DNA of 64,000 nt from Chitinophagaceae bacterium. Lineage in GTDB: Bacteria > Bacteroidota > Bacteroidia > Chitinophagales > Chitinophagaceae. Below the pieces are notes generated by a model. It saw nothing but the letters and a program-made list of their open reading frames with translations. It was not told the DNA's origin and ran no database searches. Positions 40,619-47,492 of this stretch are shown in pieces. The translations under genes and the position numbers were made by a program. Positions within the stretch are counted from its first letter, which is position 1; each line of letters begins with the position of its first letter. The DNA lies in the NCBI GenBank assembly GCA_019638625.1, contig JAHBTK010000005.1, positions 62,001 to 126,000 on the forward strand, in the 5' to 3' direction.

Positions 40619-41977
40619 TTAGTCCGCAAAAGTAAGGGTAAAAGAAATGATATCAGAGGGTATGGGACGGCTGTTCCAGTGAGTGTGTATGGCCAGCGCA
40701 GCACCCAGGGAAGTAGCCTGGGCTACAGATGCTGCGTAAACTTCCATTTCCGGAAATGCTTTCGCCAGTAGTTTCATGTAAATCGGATTCTTGCTGAAAC
40801 CGCCATCTACAAATATTCTTTTCACGTCTGTGCCTTTTAAAACCAGTTCAGAAGAAAATACCTGCCTGTCTATAATATCCACGATCAACTGGTGATAGGC
40901 TGTTTCATAATCGGGAAAGCTGTTCAGGTCACGTGCCGGGAAAGCGGTAATGGCATTTTTATCCCGGGATACGGTTGGTATTGTAACCAGTTTCTCAATG
41001 ATTTTTTTATCATATTGAACTGTCTGGTAATAGTCTGCCGGTTTGCTGAAATGCGCTGCCAGTCGCTTTATCTGCTGCTCATGCTCATAACCTGCAAAAA
41101 GCCGGGAAGCTTTGACCGGACTGCCCAAAAAAGTCATATAACTGAGACAGTCGTGCTGCAGTTCATATACGCTCAGCGACTGGCTGTTAAAAGGATTCAG
41201 GCTGATAGACCAGGTGCCTGTAGAAATCAGCATGAACGGTTCATTGAAGCTCCGGAGATAAGGGATCAAAGCCGAAGAACTGTCATGTAAGCCGATGCCC
41301 GCTTTAATTTTTTTCCCGTCTGCTGTTATTTCATCCACCTGGTCAGAGGACCTGAGTGGAGCCAGTTTATCTATTATGCCTTCCCTGAATACCCATTCAT
41401 GGTAGGATTTTTGAGGGAAATTCCATAACCCTGTATGACAGCCTACACTGGTAAGGTCGGAATAGGCTTTGCCTGTTATAAGGAAACTGAGATACTGCGG
41501 TAAATGGAGGGAATACTGGATCTGCTCAAAAACATCTTTTTTCTCATGCTTTAGCCGGTACAATTGCATGCCGGAGTTAAGGCTGCCCAAAACAGGAGAT
41601 GCCGTATGCATGGAAAAAGCGATCTCTCCACCGTAAGTACTGTAGAACTTTGCAGAAAGAGCCTGGGGGTATGCTTTCAGATAATTATATAGCGGTGTGA
41701 CAGGATTGCCGGTTTTATCCACATGCACAAAACTGGCTCCATAAGCGGTGAAGTTGACCGCTACAATATCAAAATCTTTCAATTGGAGCAGTTCCCGGAA
41801 AGACTGTCTGACCCAGGCGGAAAGAGCCGCCACATCATCGCAGTTGTCGCCATCCTCATCCGTTATTTCCTCAAAAGGAGAACTTTTCTCGTAAACTATC
41901 CTGTAGCTTTCATCCATCAGGAAAACCTTTTTGTTGGTTTTCCCTACATCATATATGGCAATAACCGGCTGTGACAA
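40619..41977 (-). CDS. FGGY-family carbohydrate kinase
   Basis: A 452-residue sugar kinase of the ribulokinase/rhamnulokinase superfamily. The N-terminal actin-like ATPase half starts VIAIYDVGKTNKKVFLMD (phosphate-1 loop), TSVGCHTGLWNFPQK lies near residue 195, and the C-half has LISTGTWSISLNPF near 270 and IFVDGGFSKNPIYMKLLA near 395-412, the adenosine motif. Members phosphorylate ketoses such as rhamnulose, fuculose or xylulose. There is no isomerase, aldolase or transporter beside it, so the substrate cannot be assigned. A TTG-N20-TTTCTTTG promoter-like arrangement lies upstream on the minus strand. Confidence 0.85.
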   Translation of the reverse strand: MSQPVIAIYDVGKTNKKVFLMDESYRIVYEKSSPFEEITDEDGDNCDDVAALSAWVRQSFRELLQLKDFDIVAVNFTAYGASFVHVDKTGNPVTPLYNYLKAYPQALSAKFYSTYGGEIAFSMHTASPVLGSLNSGMQLYRLKHEKKDVFEQIQYSLHLPQYLSFLITGKAYSDLTSVGCHTGLWNFPQKSYHEWVFREGIIDKLAPLRSSDQVDEITADGKKIKAGIGLHDSSSALIPYLRSFNEPFMLISTGTWSISLNPFNSQSLSVYELQHDCLSYMTFLGSPVKASRLFAGYEHEQQIKRLAAHFSKPADYYQTVQYDKKIIEKLVTIPTVSRDKNAITAFPARDLNSFPDYETAYHQLIVDIIDRQVFSSELVLKGTDVKRIFVDGGFSKNPIYMKLLAKAFPEMEVYAASVAQATSLGAALAIHTHWNSRPIPSDIISFTLTFAD

Positions 41978-42059
41978 GTTGAAGCATTATTTGGTTCGCG
42001 GCAAAGAAAATTATATTTCAGGTTACAGGCAACAAAAAATTGTTATTATTCACCAATCT

Positions 42060-43157
42060 TTAATAACCTTTTACCATAAATACAAAATCCTCTACTTTTT
42101 TAACCTGCTGGCCTCTTTCAAGGTTCCTGATGGCAGAAGCCGCGGGCATCTTTAAGCGAAGGGAAGCGCTGTCTTTTTTGAGTTGGTCAACCGCTTTATA
42201 AATATTGCTGGATTTGATGGCAAAAACCACCCCGTCGGCTGCCGTTTGACGCGTACTCAAAACACCGATCACTTCACCCTCTTTATTCAGTACAGGGCCG
42301 CCGCTGTTCCCGGGGTTGGCACTTATCGATATCTGGCAACTGAGCGTATCGCCATTGAAACCGGTTTTGGCGCTGAGGTATCCTTCTCCGTAAACGATCT
42401 CTTCGCGGGGATAACCCAGGCTGAAAACAGGCTCGGCAAGATCTGCCGTACTTTTTCTGCTGATAGCATAGGGGAGTGCGTTACCGGGTTTATAAAGACT
42501 GTCAACGATCATCAGGATGGCAATATCCATACTGTCGTTAAAATATATTGTTTTTGCGTTCAGTTCTACTCCGGTTCTGTTTTGTACAGTTACTTTTTCT
42601 GCCCGGTTCACCACATGGGCATTGGTGATCAGGTATCCGCGGGTATCTATTATAAAACCCGTACCGCCGAACTTGGCCGGTACGGACGGAATTTCAATTT
42701 TGTTCTTTACGTCGCTGAGTTCCCTGCGGGTATGGTTTTGATTTTTTTCCAGGATATCAATTTTTCTACCGAGGTTCTCAATCTGCGCTTTATCCGCAGT
42801 TGGCGTCAGCGAACTGATAATACCGCTTATTGCCAGGGCTGTGATACCGGCTATGGAGGCTGCTACCGCGATCGTTTTTTTGGAACGATGCCATAAGGTG
42901 ACCAGCCTGCCTTTGGCAGCGGATTTTTTGATCACTCCCTCGGCTTTCAGCTTTTCATATGTTTCGTCGAGTGAGTTGCGCAGACGGTCACGTTCCCCGT
43001 ATCGCTCCATCTGGTTGATAAAAAAATTGTGTTCCACCACCACCTGGTCCACTTCGGGGTTGTTTCTGCGCAGTTCTTTAAATAATATGATCTCCTCCTC
43101 AGACATCTCTCCCTGGAGGTAACGCTCTATCATTTCAAGCAGCTGGATATCATTCAT
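42060..43157 (-). CDS. Anti-sigma-like/trypsin-like serine protease fusion, membrane anchored
   Basis: A 365-residue protein with three parts. Residues 1-90 are cytoplasmic and helical (MNDIQLLEMIERYLQGEMSE, FKELRRNNPEVDQVV), the layout of Bacteroidota anti-sigma factors. One membrane helix spans about 95-117, followed by a short coiled coil (123-153). Residues 160-340 form a trypsin-like (S1C) protease with a complete triad: His181 in LITNAHVVNR, Asp211 in DSMDIAILMI, Ser285 in NPGNSGGPVL. No PDZ domain follows. The gene overlaps the upstream ECF sigma gene by 8 bp. I infer that it binds that sigma factor in the cytoplasm and carries a protease in the periplasm. An HtrA-like quality-control role without sigma binding is the alternative. 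Confidence 0.82.
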   Translation of the reverse strand: MNDIQLLEMIERYLQGEMSEEEIILFKELRRNNPEVDQVVVEHNFFINQMERYGERDRLRNSLDETYEKLKAEGVIKKSAAKGRLVTLWHRSKKTIAVAASIAGITALAISGIISSLTPTADKAQIENLGRKIDILEKNQNHTRRELSDVKNKIEIPSVPAKFGGTGFIIDTRGYLITNAHVVNRAEKVTVQNRTGVELNAKTIYFNDSMDIAILMIVDSLYKPGNALPYAISRKSTADLAEPVFSLGYPREEIVYGEGYLSAKTGFNGDTLSCQISISANPGNSGGPVLNKEGEVIGVLSTRQTAADGVVFAIKSSNIYKAVDQLKKDSASLRLKMPAASAIRNLERGQQVKKVEDFVFMVKGY

Positions 43158-43722
43158 CTGGGTTACCGTTTTTATATTGAGAAAAAAATATTTTTTTTAA
43201 CCGCATCAGGCACTTATACTTCTGGTTCTTGGCATTATCCGCATTGGTATAGCCAAAATCAGCCGCTATCTCCTGCATGTTGCGCTTTTCCACGTAAAAT
43301 GCCTTTAAAAGACTTTTACAGGGCTCGCCAATGCTATTCATCGCGTTGTTCATTACCATCAGTTCGGCATTCCTCTTTTGATGCTCTGACAGGTCCTCCT
43401 CCACATATACCGTTTCTTCCAGCACATTTTCCTGCAACTCATACCGGCTGTCTCGCTGTAACTTTTTGAGCCACAATCTTTTGCTCACAGAGTAGAGGTA
43501 AGTCTTTACCTGGCAGTTCAGTTCAAAATGCCCGGATTTAGCCTTTTCATACAGTACCACCAATGCCTCCTGGAAAATGTCTTTGGCATCGTCATCAGAG
43601 CCATTGTTGTTAACCACCAGCTTTTGAATAAGACTGAAATTATCCTTGTACAAAAGCTCAATTGCCGCTCTATCGTTGTTTGACAGCCTCTGTAGTAGCT
43701 CCTGTTCTTTTGTATAATTCAC
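43150..43722 (-). CDS. ECF-type RNA polymerase sigma factor
   Basis: A 190-residue sigma-70 family protein of group 4 size. Region 2 is at about residues 15-85 (DDDAKDIFQEALVVLYEKA binds core RNA polymerase and the -10 region). Region 4 is near 130-180 (CKSLLKAFYVEKRNMQEIAADFGYTNADNAKNQKYKCL, in pieces), with a helix-turn-helix for the -35. The linker is acidic. It is the first gene of a two-gene operon with the anti-sigma/protease fusion, overlapping by 8 bp. It is divergent from a small lipoprotein gene; an inverted repeat GGTAACCCAA/TTGGGTTACC in the shared gap may be its own promoter. Confidence 0.93.
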   Translation of the reverse strand: MNYTKEQELLQRLSNNDRAAIELLYKDNFSLIQKLVVNNNGSDDDAKDIFQEALVVLYEKAKSGHFELNCQVKTYLYSVSKRLWLKKLQRDSRYELQENVLEETVYVEEDLSEHQKRNAELMVMNNAMNSIGEPCKSLLKAFYVEKRNMQEIAADFGYTNADNAKNQKYKCLMRLKKIFFSQYKNGNPDE

Positions 43723-43753
43723 TGGCTCTTATTAATACTTTAGTTGCTTGTTT

Positions 43754-43802
43754 GGTAACCCAAAATTGGGTAAAAAAAAAATCTAAAAAAAGTTGGGTTA
43801 CC
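43754..43802. promoter_or_regulatory. Inverted repeat between the sigma operon and the lipoprotein gene
   Basis: GGTAACCCAA (43754-43763) and TTGGGTTACC (43793-43802) are perfect 10-bp inverted repeats separated by 29 bp of mostly A-tract; a third partial copy TTGGGTAA lies at 43766-43773. It is 32-80 bp from the sigma start and about 65 bp from the divergent lipoprotein start. The AACC core resembles ECF -35 elements, so it is a candidate autoregulated divergent promoter; folding into an RNA hairpin is the alternative. Confidence 0.45.
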
Positions 43803-43865
43803 TTTTTTATGCCTGCAGTATTAATAATCATTAGTTCATTTAAATAATTACAAAAACAACTCAGA

Positions 43866-44084
43866 ATGAAAAAGTTATTTTTAATTCTTGCAATAGGTGC
43901 ATTTGCTGCATGTAACGAAGCTTCTAACACAGCTAACGAGGCTGCAACTGAAGTGAAAGAAGCTGCCCAGGATGCTGCAGAAGCTGTAAAAGAAGGTGCT
44001 GAAGCCGTTGCTGACAGCCTGAAAGCTACCGGTGAAGCGGTTGCAGACAGCCTGAAAAGCGCTGCTGATGCTCCTGCCAACTAA
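43866..44084 (+). CDS. Small Ala/Glu-rich lipoprotein
   Basis: A 72-residue protein with a lipoprotein signal (MKKLFLILAIGAFAAC; lipobox FAAC). The mature 57 residues are one long amphipathic helix built from repeats: EVKEAAQDAAEAV, EGAEAVADSLK and GEAVADSLK, reminiscent of entericidin/LEA-like peptides. Composition is dominated by Ala, Glu, Asp and Lys. It is divergent from the ECF sigma operon and followed by a strong terminator, so it is a single-gene unit and a plausible target of that sigma factor. Function is unknown. Confidence 0.82.
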   Translation: MKKLFLILAIGAFAACNEASNTANEAATEVKEAAQDAAEAVKEGAEAVADSLKATGEAVADSLKSAADAPAN

Positions 44085-44119
44085 TTAATTCACGATTTTT
44101 AATGGCAAGCAATCGTTGA

Positions 44120-44149
44120 GGCCGCTTCCGCAAGGAGGCGGTTTTTTTT
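44120..44149 (+). terminator. Terminator of the small lipoprotein gene
   Basis: CCGCTTCC, loop GCAA, GGAGGCGG (44122-44141) with one G-T pair, followed by eight T. It isolates the lipoprotein transcript from the attenuated aromatic operon that starts about 70 bp later. Confidence 0.9.
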
Positions 44150-44201
44150 ACATCAGGATTAAAAAAAGTTACAGAAAAGGTATTTTTTCTGAATTTAATA
44201 T

Positions 44202-44209
44202 TACATTTG
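44202..44209 (+). promoter_or_regulatory. -7 box of the attenuated aromatic operon
   Basis: TACATTTG matches TAnnTTTG and ends 7 nt before the leader-peptide ATG at 44217, so the leader transcript would start within a few bases of its first codon. A T-run (44182-44187) lies at about -33 spacing. Confidence 0.55.
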
Positions 44210-44216
44210 CTGCGCA

Positions 44217-44300
44217 ATGAAAACAACAAGAGCATACGGATTCTTTTACTTTTTCTTCTACTTTACCGGTAGACCGGGATTGCTTTTGTTGAAAAAATAA
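44217..44300 (+). CDS. Phe/Tyr-rich attenuation leader peptide
   Basis: A 27-codon frame starting MKTTRAYGFFYFFFYF and ending LLLLKK-stop. Codons 7-16 contain six Phe and three Tyr in ten codons, which fits a peptide whose translation senses charged tRNA-Phe and tRNA-Tyr. It ends 94 bp before pheA, and a terminator hairpin (44325-44349) lies in between. The stretch just after the Phe/Tyr codons, CCGGGA at 44274-44279, is complementary to TCCCGG in the 5' arm of the terminator (44325-44330). Ribosome stalling on Phe/Tyr codons would leave CCGGGA free to pair and block termination. Nothing overlapping is coded on the other strand. Too short for standard gene calling. Confidence 0.85.
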   Translation: MKTTRAYGFFYFFFYFTGRPGLLLLKK

Positions 44301-44324
44301 AAAAATCGAACTCAACATAATCAG

Positions 44325-44349
44325 TCCCGGCTAAATGCCGGGATTTTTT
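44325..44349 (+). terminator. Attenuator terminator before pheA
   Basis: TCCCGGC (44325-44331), loop TAAAT, GCCGGGA (44337-44343), then six T (44344-44349): a compact intrinsic terminator 46 bp before pheA. Its 5' arm can instead pair with CCGGGA at 44274-44279 in the leader, and CCGG at 44266-44269 can sequester that segment (CCGG at 44274-44277). These are the three mutually exclusive pairings of a classic attenuator. Confidence 0.85.
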
Positions 44350-44394
44350 GTATGATGAAACCAGTATAATAAGCTTAAAGTATCAAAATCAACT

Positions 44395-45282
44395 ATGAGT
44401 ACGGAAACCCAGGTCAGCCCCCAGCAACAGGCTGAACAGCATACGGAAAAAGCGCCTGTAATAGCGATACAGGGTTACGAAGGAAGTTTTCACCAGGTGG
44501 CGGCTAACCATTTTTTTGATAATAATGTAAAAGTGATCTGCTGCGACAATTTTCGCCAGGTAATCAAAAAAGCATCCCATAAAAAAGAAAGTGACGGTGG
44601 GATCATGGCCATAGAGAACTCTATTGCCGGGAGCATATTGCCCAACTATAACCTGTTGCATAAGAGTAAGCTGAAAGTGGTGGGCGAAATTTATCTTCAT
44701 ATAGTGCAAAACCTGATGGTGAACAGAGGGGTACAACTCAGTGATATTCGGGAAGTACACTCACATCCAATGGCTTTGCAGCAATGCCTTGAATTTTTAG
44801 AGAAGTATAACTGGAAACTCATTGAAACAGAGGATACTGCACTAAGTGCAAAAGAATTAAAAGCATCAGGCAGTAAACATATTGCCGCTATTGCCAGCAA
44901 TCTGGCTGCAGATTTGTTTGATCTTGATATACTGGCGCCGGATATCCATACGCTAAAGCATAACTATACCAGGTTCCTGGTGCTGCAGCACGAAGATCTG
45001 GCAGAGGTTATTGAGAACGCTAATAAATCCTCCATATATTTTCATACGGATAATTCCCGTGGAAGTTTGGCTAAAGTACTGACTGCCATATCGGATGGAG
45101 GTATTAATTTAAGTAAATTACAAAGCTTTCCGATACCAGGCTCTGACTTTCAATACGGATTTCATGCCGATATGGAATTTGATACCCTTGATCAGTTTTA
45201 TAAAGTGATCCGGGACCTGAAACCGATCACGGAGGAACTCAAGATATACGGCGTTTACAAAAAAGGAATAAATCATTCATAG
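44395..45282 (+). CDS. pheA: Prephenate dehydratase
   Basis: Converts prephenate to phenylpyruvate in Phe synthesis. 295 residues: catalytic domain from IAIQGYEGSFHQVAANHFF (about 22-40) through GGIMAIENSIAGSILPNYNLL (about 72-92), with the signature NYTRFLVLQHE near 182-192 containing the active-site Thr-Arg-Phe. A C-terminal ACT domain follows (about 205-290; NSRGSLAKVLTAISDGGINL and the ligand motif SFPIPGS), so Phe feedback inhibition is likely. There is no chorismate mutase domain; that activity is fused to the DAHP synthase downstream. It is the first structural gene behind the Phe/Tyr attenuator. Confidence 0.96.
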   Translation: MSTETQVSPQQQAEQHTEKAPVIAIQGYEGSFHQVAANHFFDNNVKVICCDNFRQVIKKASHKKESDGGIMAIENSIAGSILPNYNLLHKSKLKVVGEIYLHIVQNLMVNRGVQLSDIREVHSHPMALQQCLEFLEKYNWKLIETEDTALSAKELKASGSKHIAAIASNLAADLFDLDILAPDIHTLKHNYTRFLVLQHEDLAEVIENANKSSIYFHTDNSRGSLAKVLTAISDGGINLSKLQSFPIPGSDFQYGFHADMEFDTLDQFYKVIRDLKPITEELKIYGVYKKGINHS

Positions 45283-45333
45283 TGTTTATTATCAATTATT
45301 TATAAGAATTACTTATTATTTAATTATTAAAAG

Positions 45334-46509
45334 ATGATTGCAACGGCTGACAGGCTGGAAGGTATAGGTGAATACTATTTTTCGCAGAAACTCAGGGAAA
45401 TCGATGAGTTGAACAGGCAGGGAAAGCAGGTGATCAATCTTGGTATTGGCAGCCCCGATCTTCCCCCGCATGAGGATGTAATAAAGATATTGCAGGAAGA
45501 GAGCGCTAAACCCAATGTGCATGCATACCAGAGTTATAAAGGATCACCCATTCTCAGGAGGGCAATAGCCAACTGGTATGCAAAATGGTACGGCGTGTCA
45601 CTTGATCCCGATACCGAGGTACTTCCGCTGATCGGGAGTAAGGAAGGGATTATGCATATCTGCATGACCTATATCAACCCGGGAGATCCGGTGTTTGTAC
45701 CTAATCCGGGATACCCGACCTACCGGAGTGCGGCAAAGTTAGCAGGCGGAACGCTGGTTGAATATAAATTGTCAGGTGATCATGGATGGCTTCCCGATTT
45801 TAAAGAGATCGAAAAAAGCATAACCGCTGAAATAAGAGATAAGGGAGCTTTATTTTTCGTGAACTACCCTCATATGCCCACCGGTCAGTTGGCAGGCAAA
45901 GAGTTTTTTGAGCAGCTTATTGCTTTTGCGAAGGCTAACAACCTGCTGCTGGTACACGACAATCCTTATAGTTTTATTTTAAATGAGGAGCCGTTGAGCA
46001 TTTTTTCAGCGGAGGGAGCCAGGGAGGTAGCGCTTGAACTGAACTCTTTAAGCAAATCGCATAATATGGCTGGCTGGCGTGTGGGCAGCCTTTGTGGCGC
46101 CCGGGAAAGAATAGATGAAGTGCTGAGATTTAAAAGTAATATGGACAGCGGTATGTTCCTCCCGGTGCAGTTGGCTGCGGCTACTGCATTGGAGCTTGAA
46201 AAGAACTGGTACGATAGCGTAAACCTTGTATATAAAAAAAGACGAGATAAGGTATTCAAACTGCTTGATCTGATTGGTTGTAGCTATTCCCGCAACCAGG
46301 TGGGTATGTTTGTATGGGCGCAGATACCCCGGGGATACCAGGATGGTTTTGCGGTAAGCGATGAAGTGTTGTATCAGTCCGGCGTGTTCATTACACCGGG
46401 TGGCATTTTTGGCAGCGAGGGAAATAACTATATAAGGGTAAGCCTCTGCGCCACAGAAGAAAAAATTAAGGAAAGTATAGGCAGAATAAAGGAATCACGG
46501 AATAAATAG
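45334..46509 (+). CDS. Class I/II PLP aminotransferase (aromatic pathway)
   Basis: A 391-residue fold-type I aminotransferase. VINLGIGSPDLPPHEDV near residue 33, AYQSYKGSPILRRAIANWY near 66-84, PNPGYPTYRSAAKLAGG near 128-144, and the PLP Lys in NSLSKSHNMAGWRVGSL near 238. Arg in NYIRVSLC near 375 binds the substrate carboxylate. Sitting between pheA and tyrA it probably transaminates phenylpyruvate and hydroxyphenylpyruvate to Phe and Tyr. By sequence it also resembles aspartate and LL-diaminopimelate aminotransferases, so specificity is inferred from context. Confidence 0.9.
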   Translation: MIATADRLEGIGEYYFSQKLREIDELNRQGKQVINLGIGSPDLPPHEDVIKILQEESAKPNVHAYQSYKGSPILRRAIANWYAKWYGVSLDPDTEVLPLIGSKEGIMHICMTYINPGDPVFVPNPGYPTYRSAAKLAGGTLVEYKLSGDHGWLPDFKEIEKSITAEIRDKGALFFVNYPHMPTGQLAGKEFFEQLIAFAKANNLLLVHDNPYSFILNEEPLSIFSAEGAREVALELNSLSKSHNMAGWRVGSLCGARERIDEVLRFKSNMDSGMFLPVQLAAATALELEKNWYDSVNLVYKKRRDKVFKLLDLIGCSYSRNQVGMFVWAQIPRGYQDGFAVSDEVLYQSGVFITPGGIFGSEGNNYIRVSLCATEEKIKESIGRIKESRNK

Positions 46510-46515
46510 GGAATC

Positions 46516-47364
46516 ATGTTTCATACAATTACGATCGTTGGGGTGGGGTTGATCAGCGGGTCCTTCAGTCTTATATTAAAAGACAAAGGAATGGCCAGGC
46601 ATGTGATAGGGGTGAGTAAAACCGAAGCCAGTATAAAAAAAGCGCTGGAACTGGGTATTATTGATGAGGCGCTTCCACTGGAGGAAGCGGTGAAAAAAAG
46701 TGAGTTGATATATGTAGCCATCCCTGTGGATGCCACCATCCCGGTGATATTAAGGATAATGGACCTAGTTACGGATAAGCAGATCGTGGTGGATGCCGGC
46801 TCTACCAAGCATGCGCTGTGCCAGGCGCTGGCGAACCACCCTATGCGCAGCCGTTTTGTGGCATCTCACCCGATGTGGGGTACCGAGTACAGTGGTCCTG
46901 AAGCGGCAGTAAGAGAGGCTTTTGCAGGGAGAACATGTGTGATCTGCGAAAAGGAGAAGAGTGATAAGGAGGCTGTTGAGACGGTGGAAAATGTGTACAG
47001 GGAACTGGGCATGAGGGTTACGTATATGGATGCCGATAATCATGATATGCATGCCGCGTATGTAAGTCATATATCGCATATCACCTCTTTTGCGCTCGCT
47101 AATACGGTATTGGAAAAAGAGCGGGAAGAAAGCGCCATTTTTGAGTTGGCAGGCGGTGGTTTTGAAAGTACGGTGCGGCTGGCAAAAAGCAGCCCTGAAA
47201 TGTGGTTACCCATATTTAAGCAAAACCGCGAACACGTGCTGGATGTATTGAATGAACATATTACACAGCTCAGGAAGTTCAAGAGTTGTTTTGAAAAAGA
47301 AAACTACGATTACCTGCAGGAGTTGATGGAAAATGCGAATAAAATTAACCGGATCATTAAGTAA
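46516..47364 (+). CDS. tyrA: Prephenate dehydrogenase
   Basis: Oxidatively decarboxylates prephenate to 4-hydroxyphenylpyruvate in Tyr synthesis. 282 residues: Rossmann motif VGVGLISGSFSLILKDKG near 6-23, VDAGSTKHALCQAL near 92-105, and the catalytic His region FVASHPMWGTEYSGPEAA near 113-130. HDMHAAYVSHISHITSFAL near 176-194 is the C-domain helix of the family. It has no ACT domain, being shorter than the 360-residue Bacillus type. It begins 6 bp after the aminotransferase. Confidence 0.95.
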   Translation: MFHTITIVGVGLISGSFSLILKDKGMARHVIGVSKTEASIKKALELGIIDEALPLEEAVKKSELIYVAIPVDATIPVILRIMDLVTDKQIVVDAGSTKHALCQALANHPMRSRFVASHPMWGTEYSGPEAAVREAFAGRTCVICEKEKSDKEAVETVENVYRELGMRVTYMDADNHDMHAAYVSHISHITSFALANTVLEKEREESAIFELAGGGFESTVRLAKSSPEMWLPIFKQNREHVLDVLNEHITQLRKFKSCFEKENYDYLQELMENANKINRIIK

Positions 47365-47390
47365 CAGGATGCCGGCTGAATTGAAAATCA

Positions 47391-47428
47391 GTTCGTCGGT
47401 TATGAGGGTGAAAACCTTAAGGACGAAC
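47391..47428 (+). other. Long hairpin after tyrA
   Basis: GTTCGTC (47391-47397) pairs with GACGAAC (47422-47428); inside, AGGGT and ACCTT can pair around GAAA. It is followed by A-rich, not T-rich, sequence, so it is a weak terminator at best. It lies between tyrA and the helicase and might be a processing site or part of the helicase leader. Confidence 0.4.
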
Positions 47429-47462
47429 GGTAAAAAATAAAAACAATCAGCTAAATGCTGGT

Positions 47463-47470
47463 TATCTTTG
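47463..47470 (+). promoter_or_regulatory. Candidate internal -7 box before the helicase
   Basis: TATCTTTG matches TAnnTTTG, 22 bp before the helicase start. No TTG is seen at -33. It suggests the helicase and downstream aro genes have their own promoter besides the attenuated one. Confidence 0.4.
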
Positions 47471-47492
47471 CGAAAAATTTATAAATATTTAT

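Noticed and set aside
42183..42896. 237-codon frame antisense to the anti-sigma/protease fusion
   Set aside because: The opposite strand carries an intact protease triad; the antisense text is random in composition.
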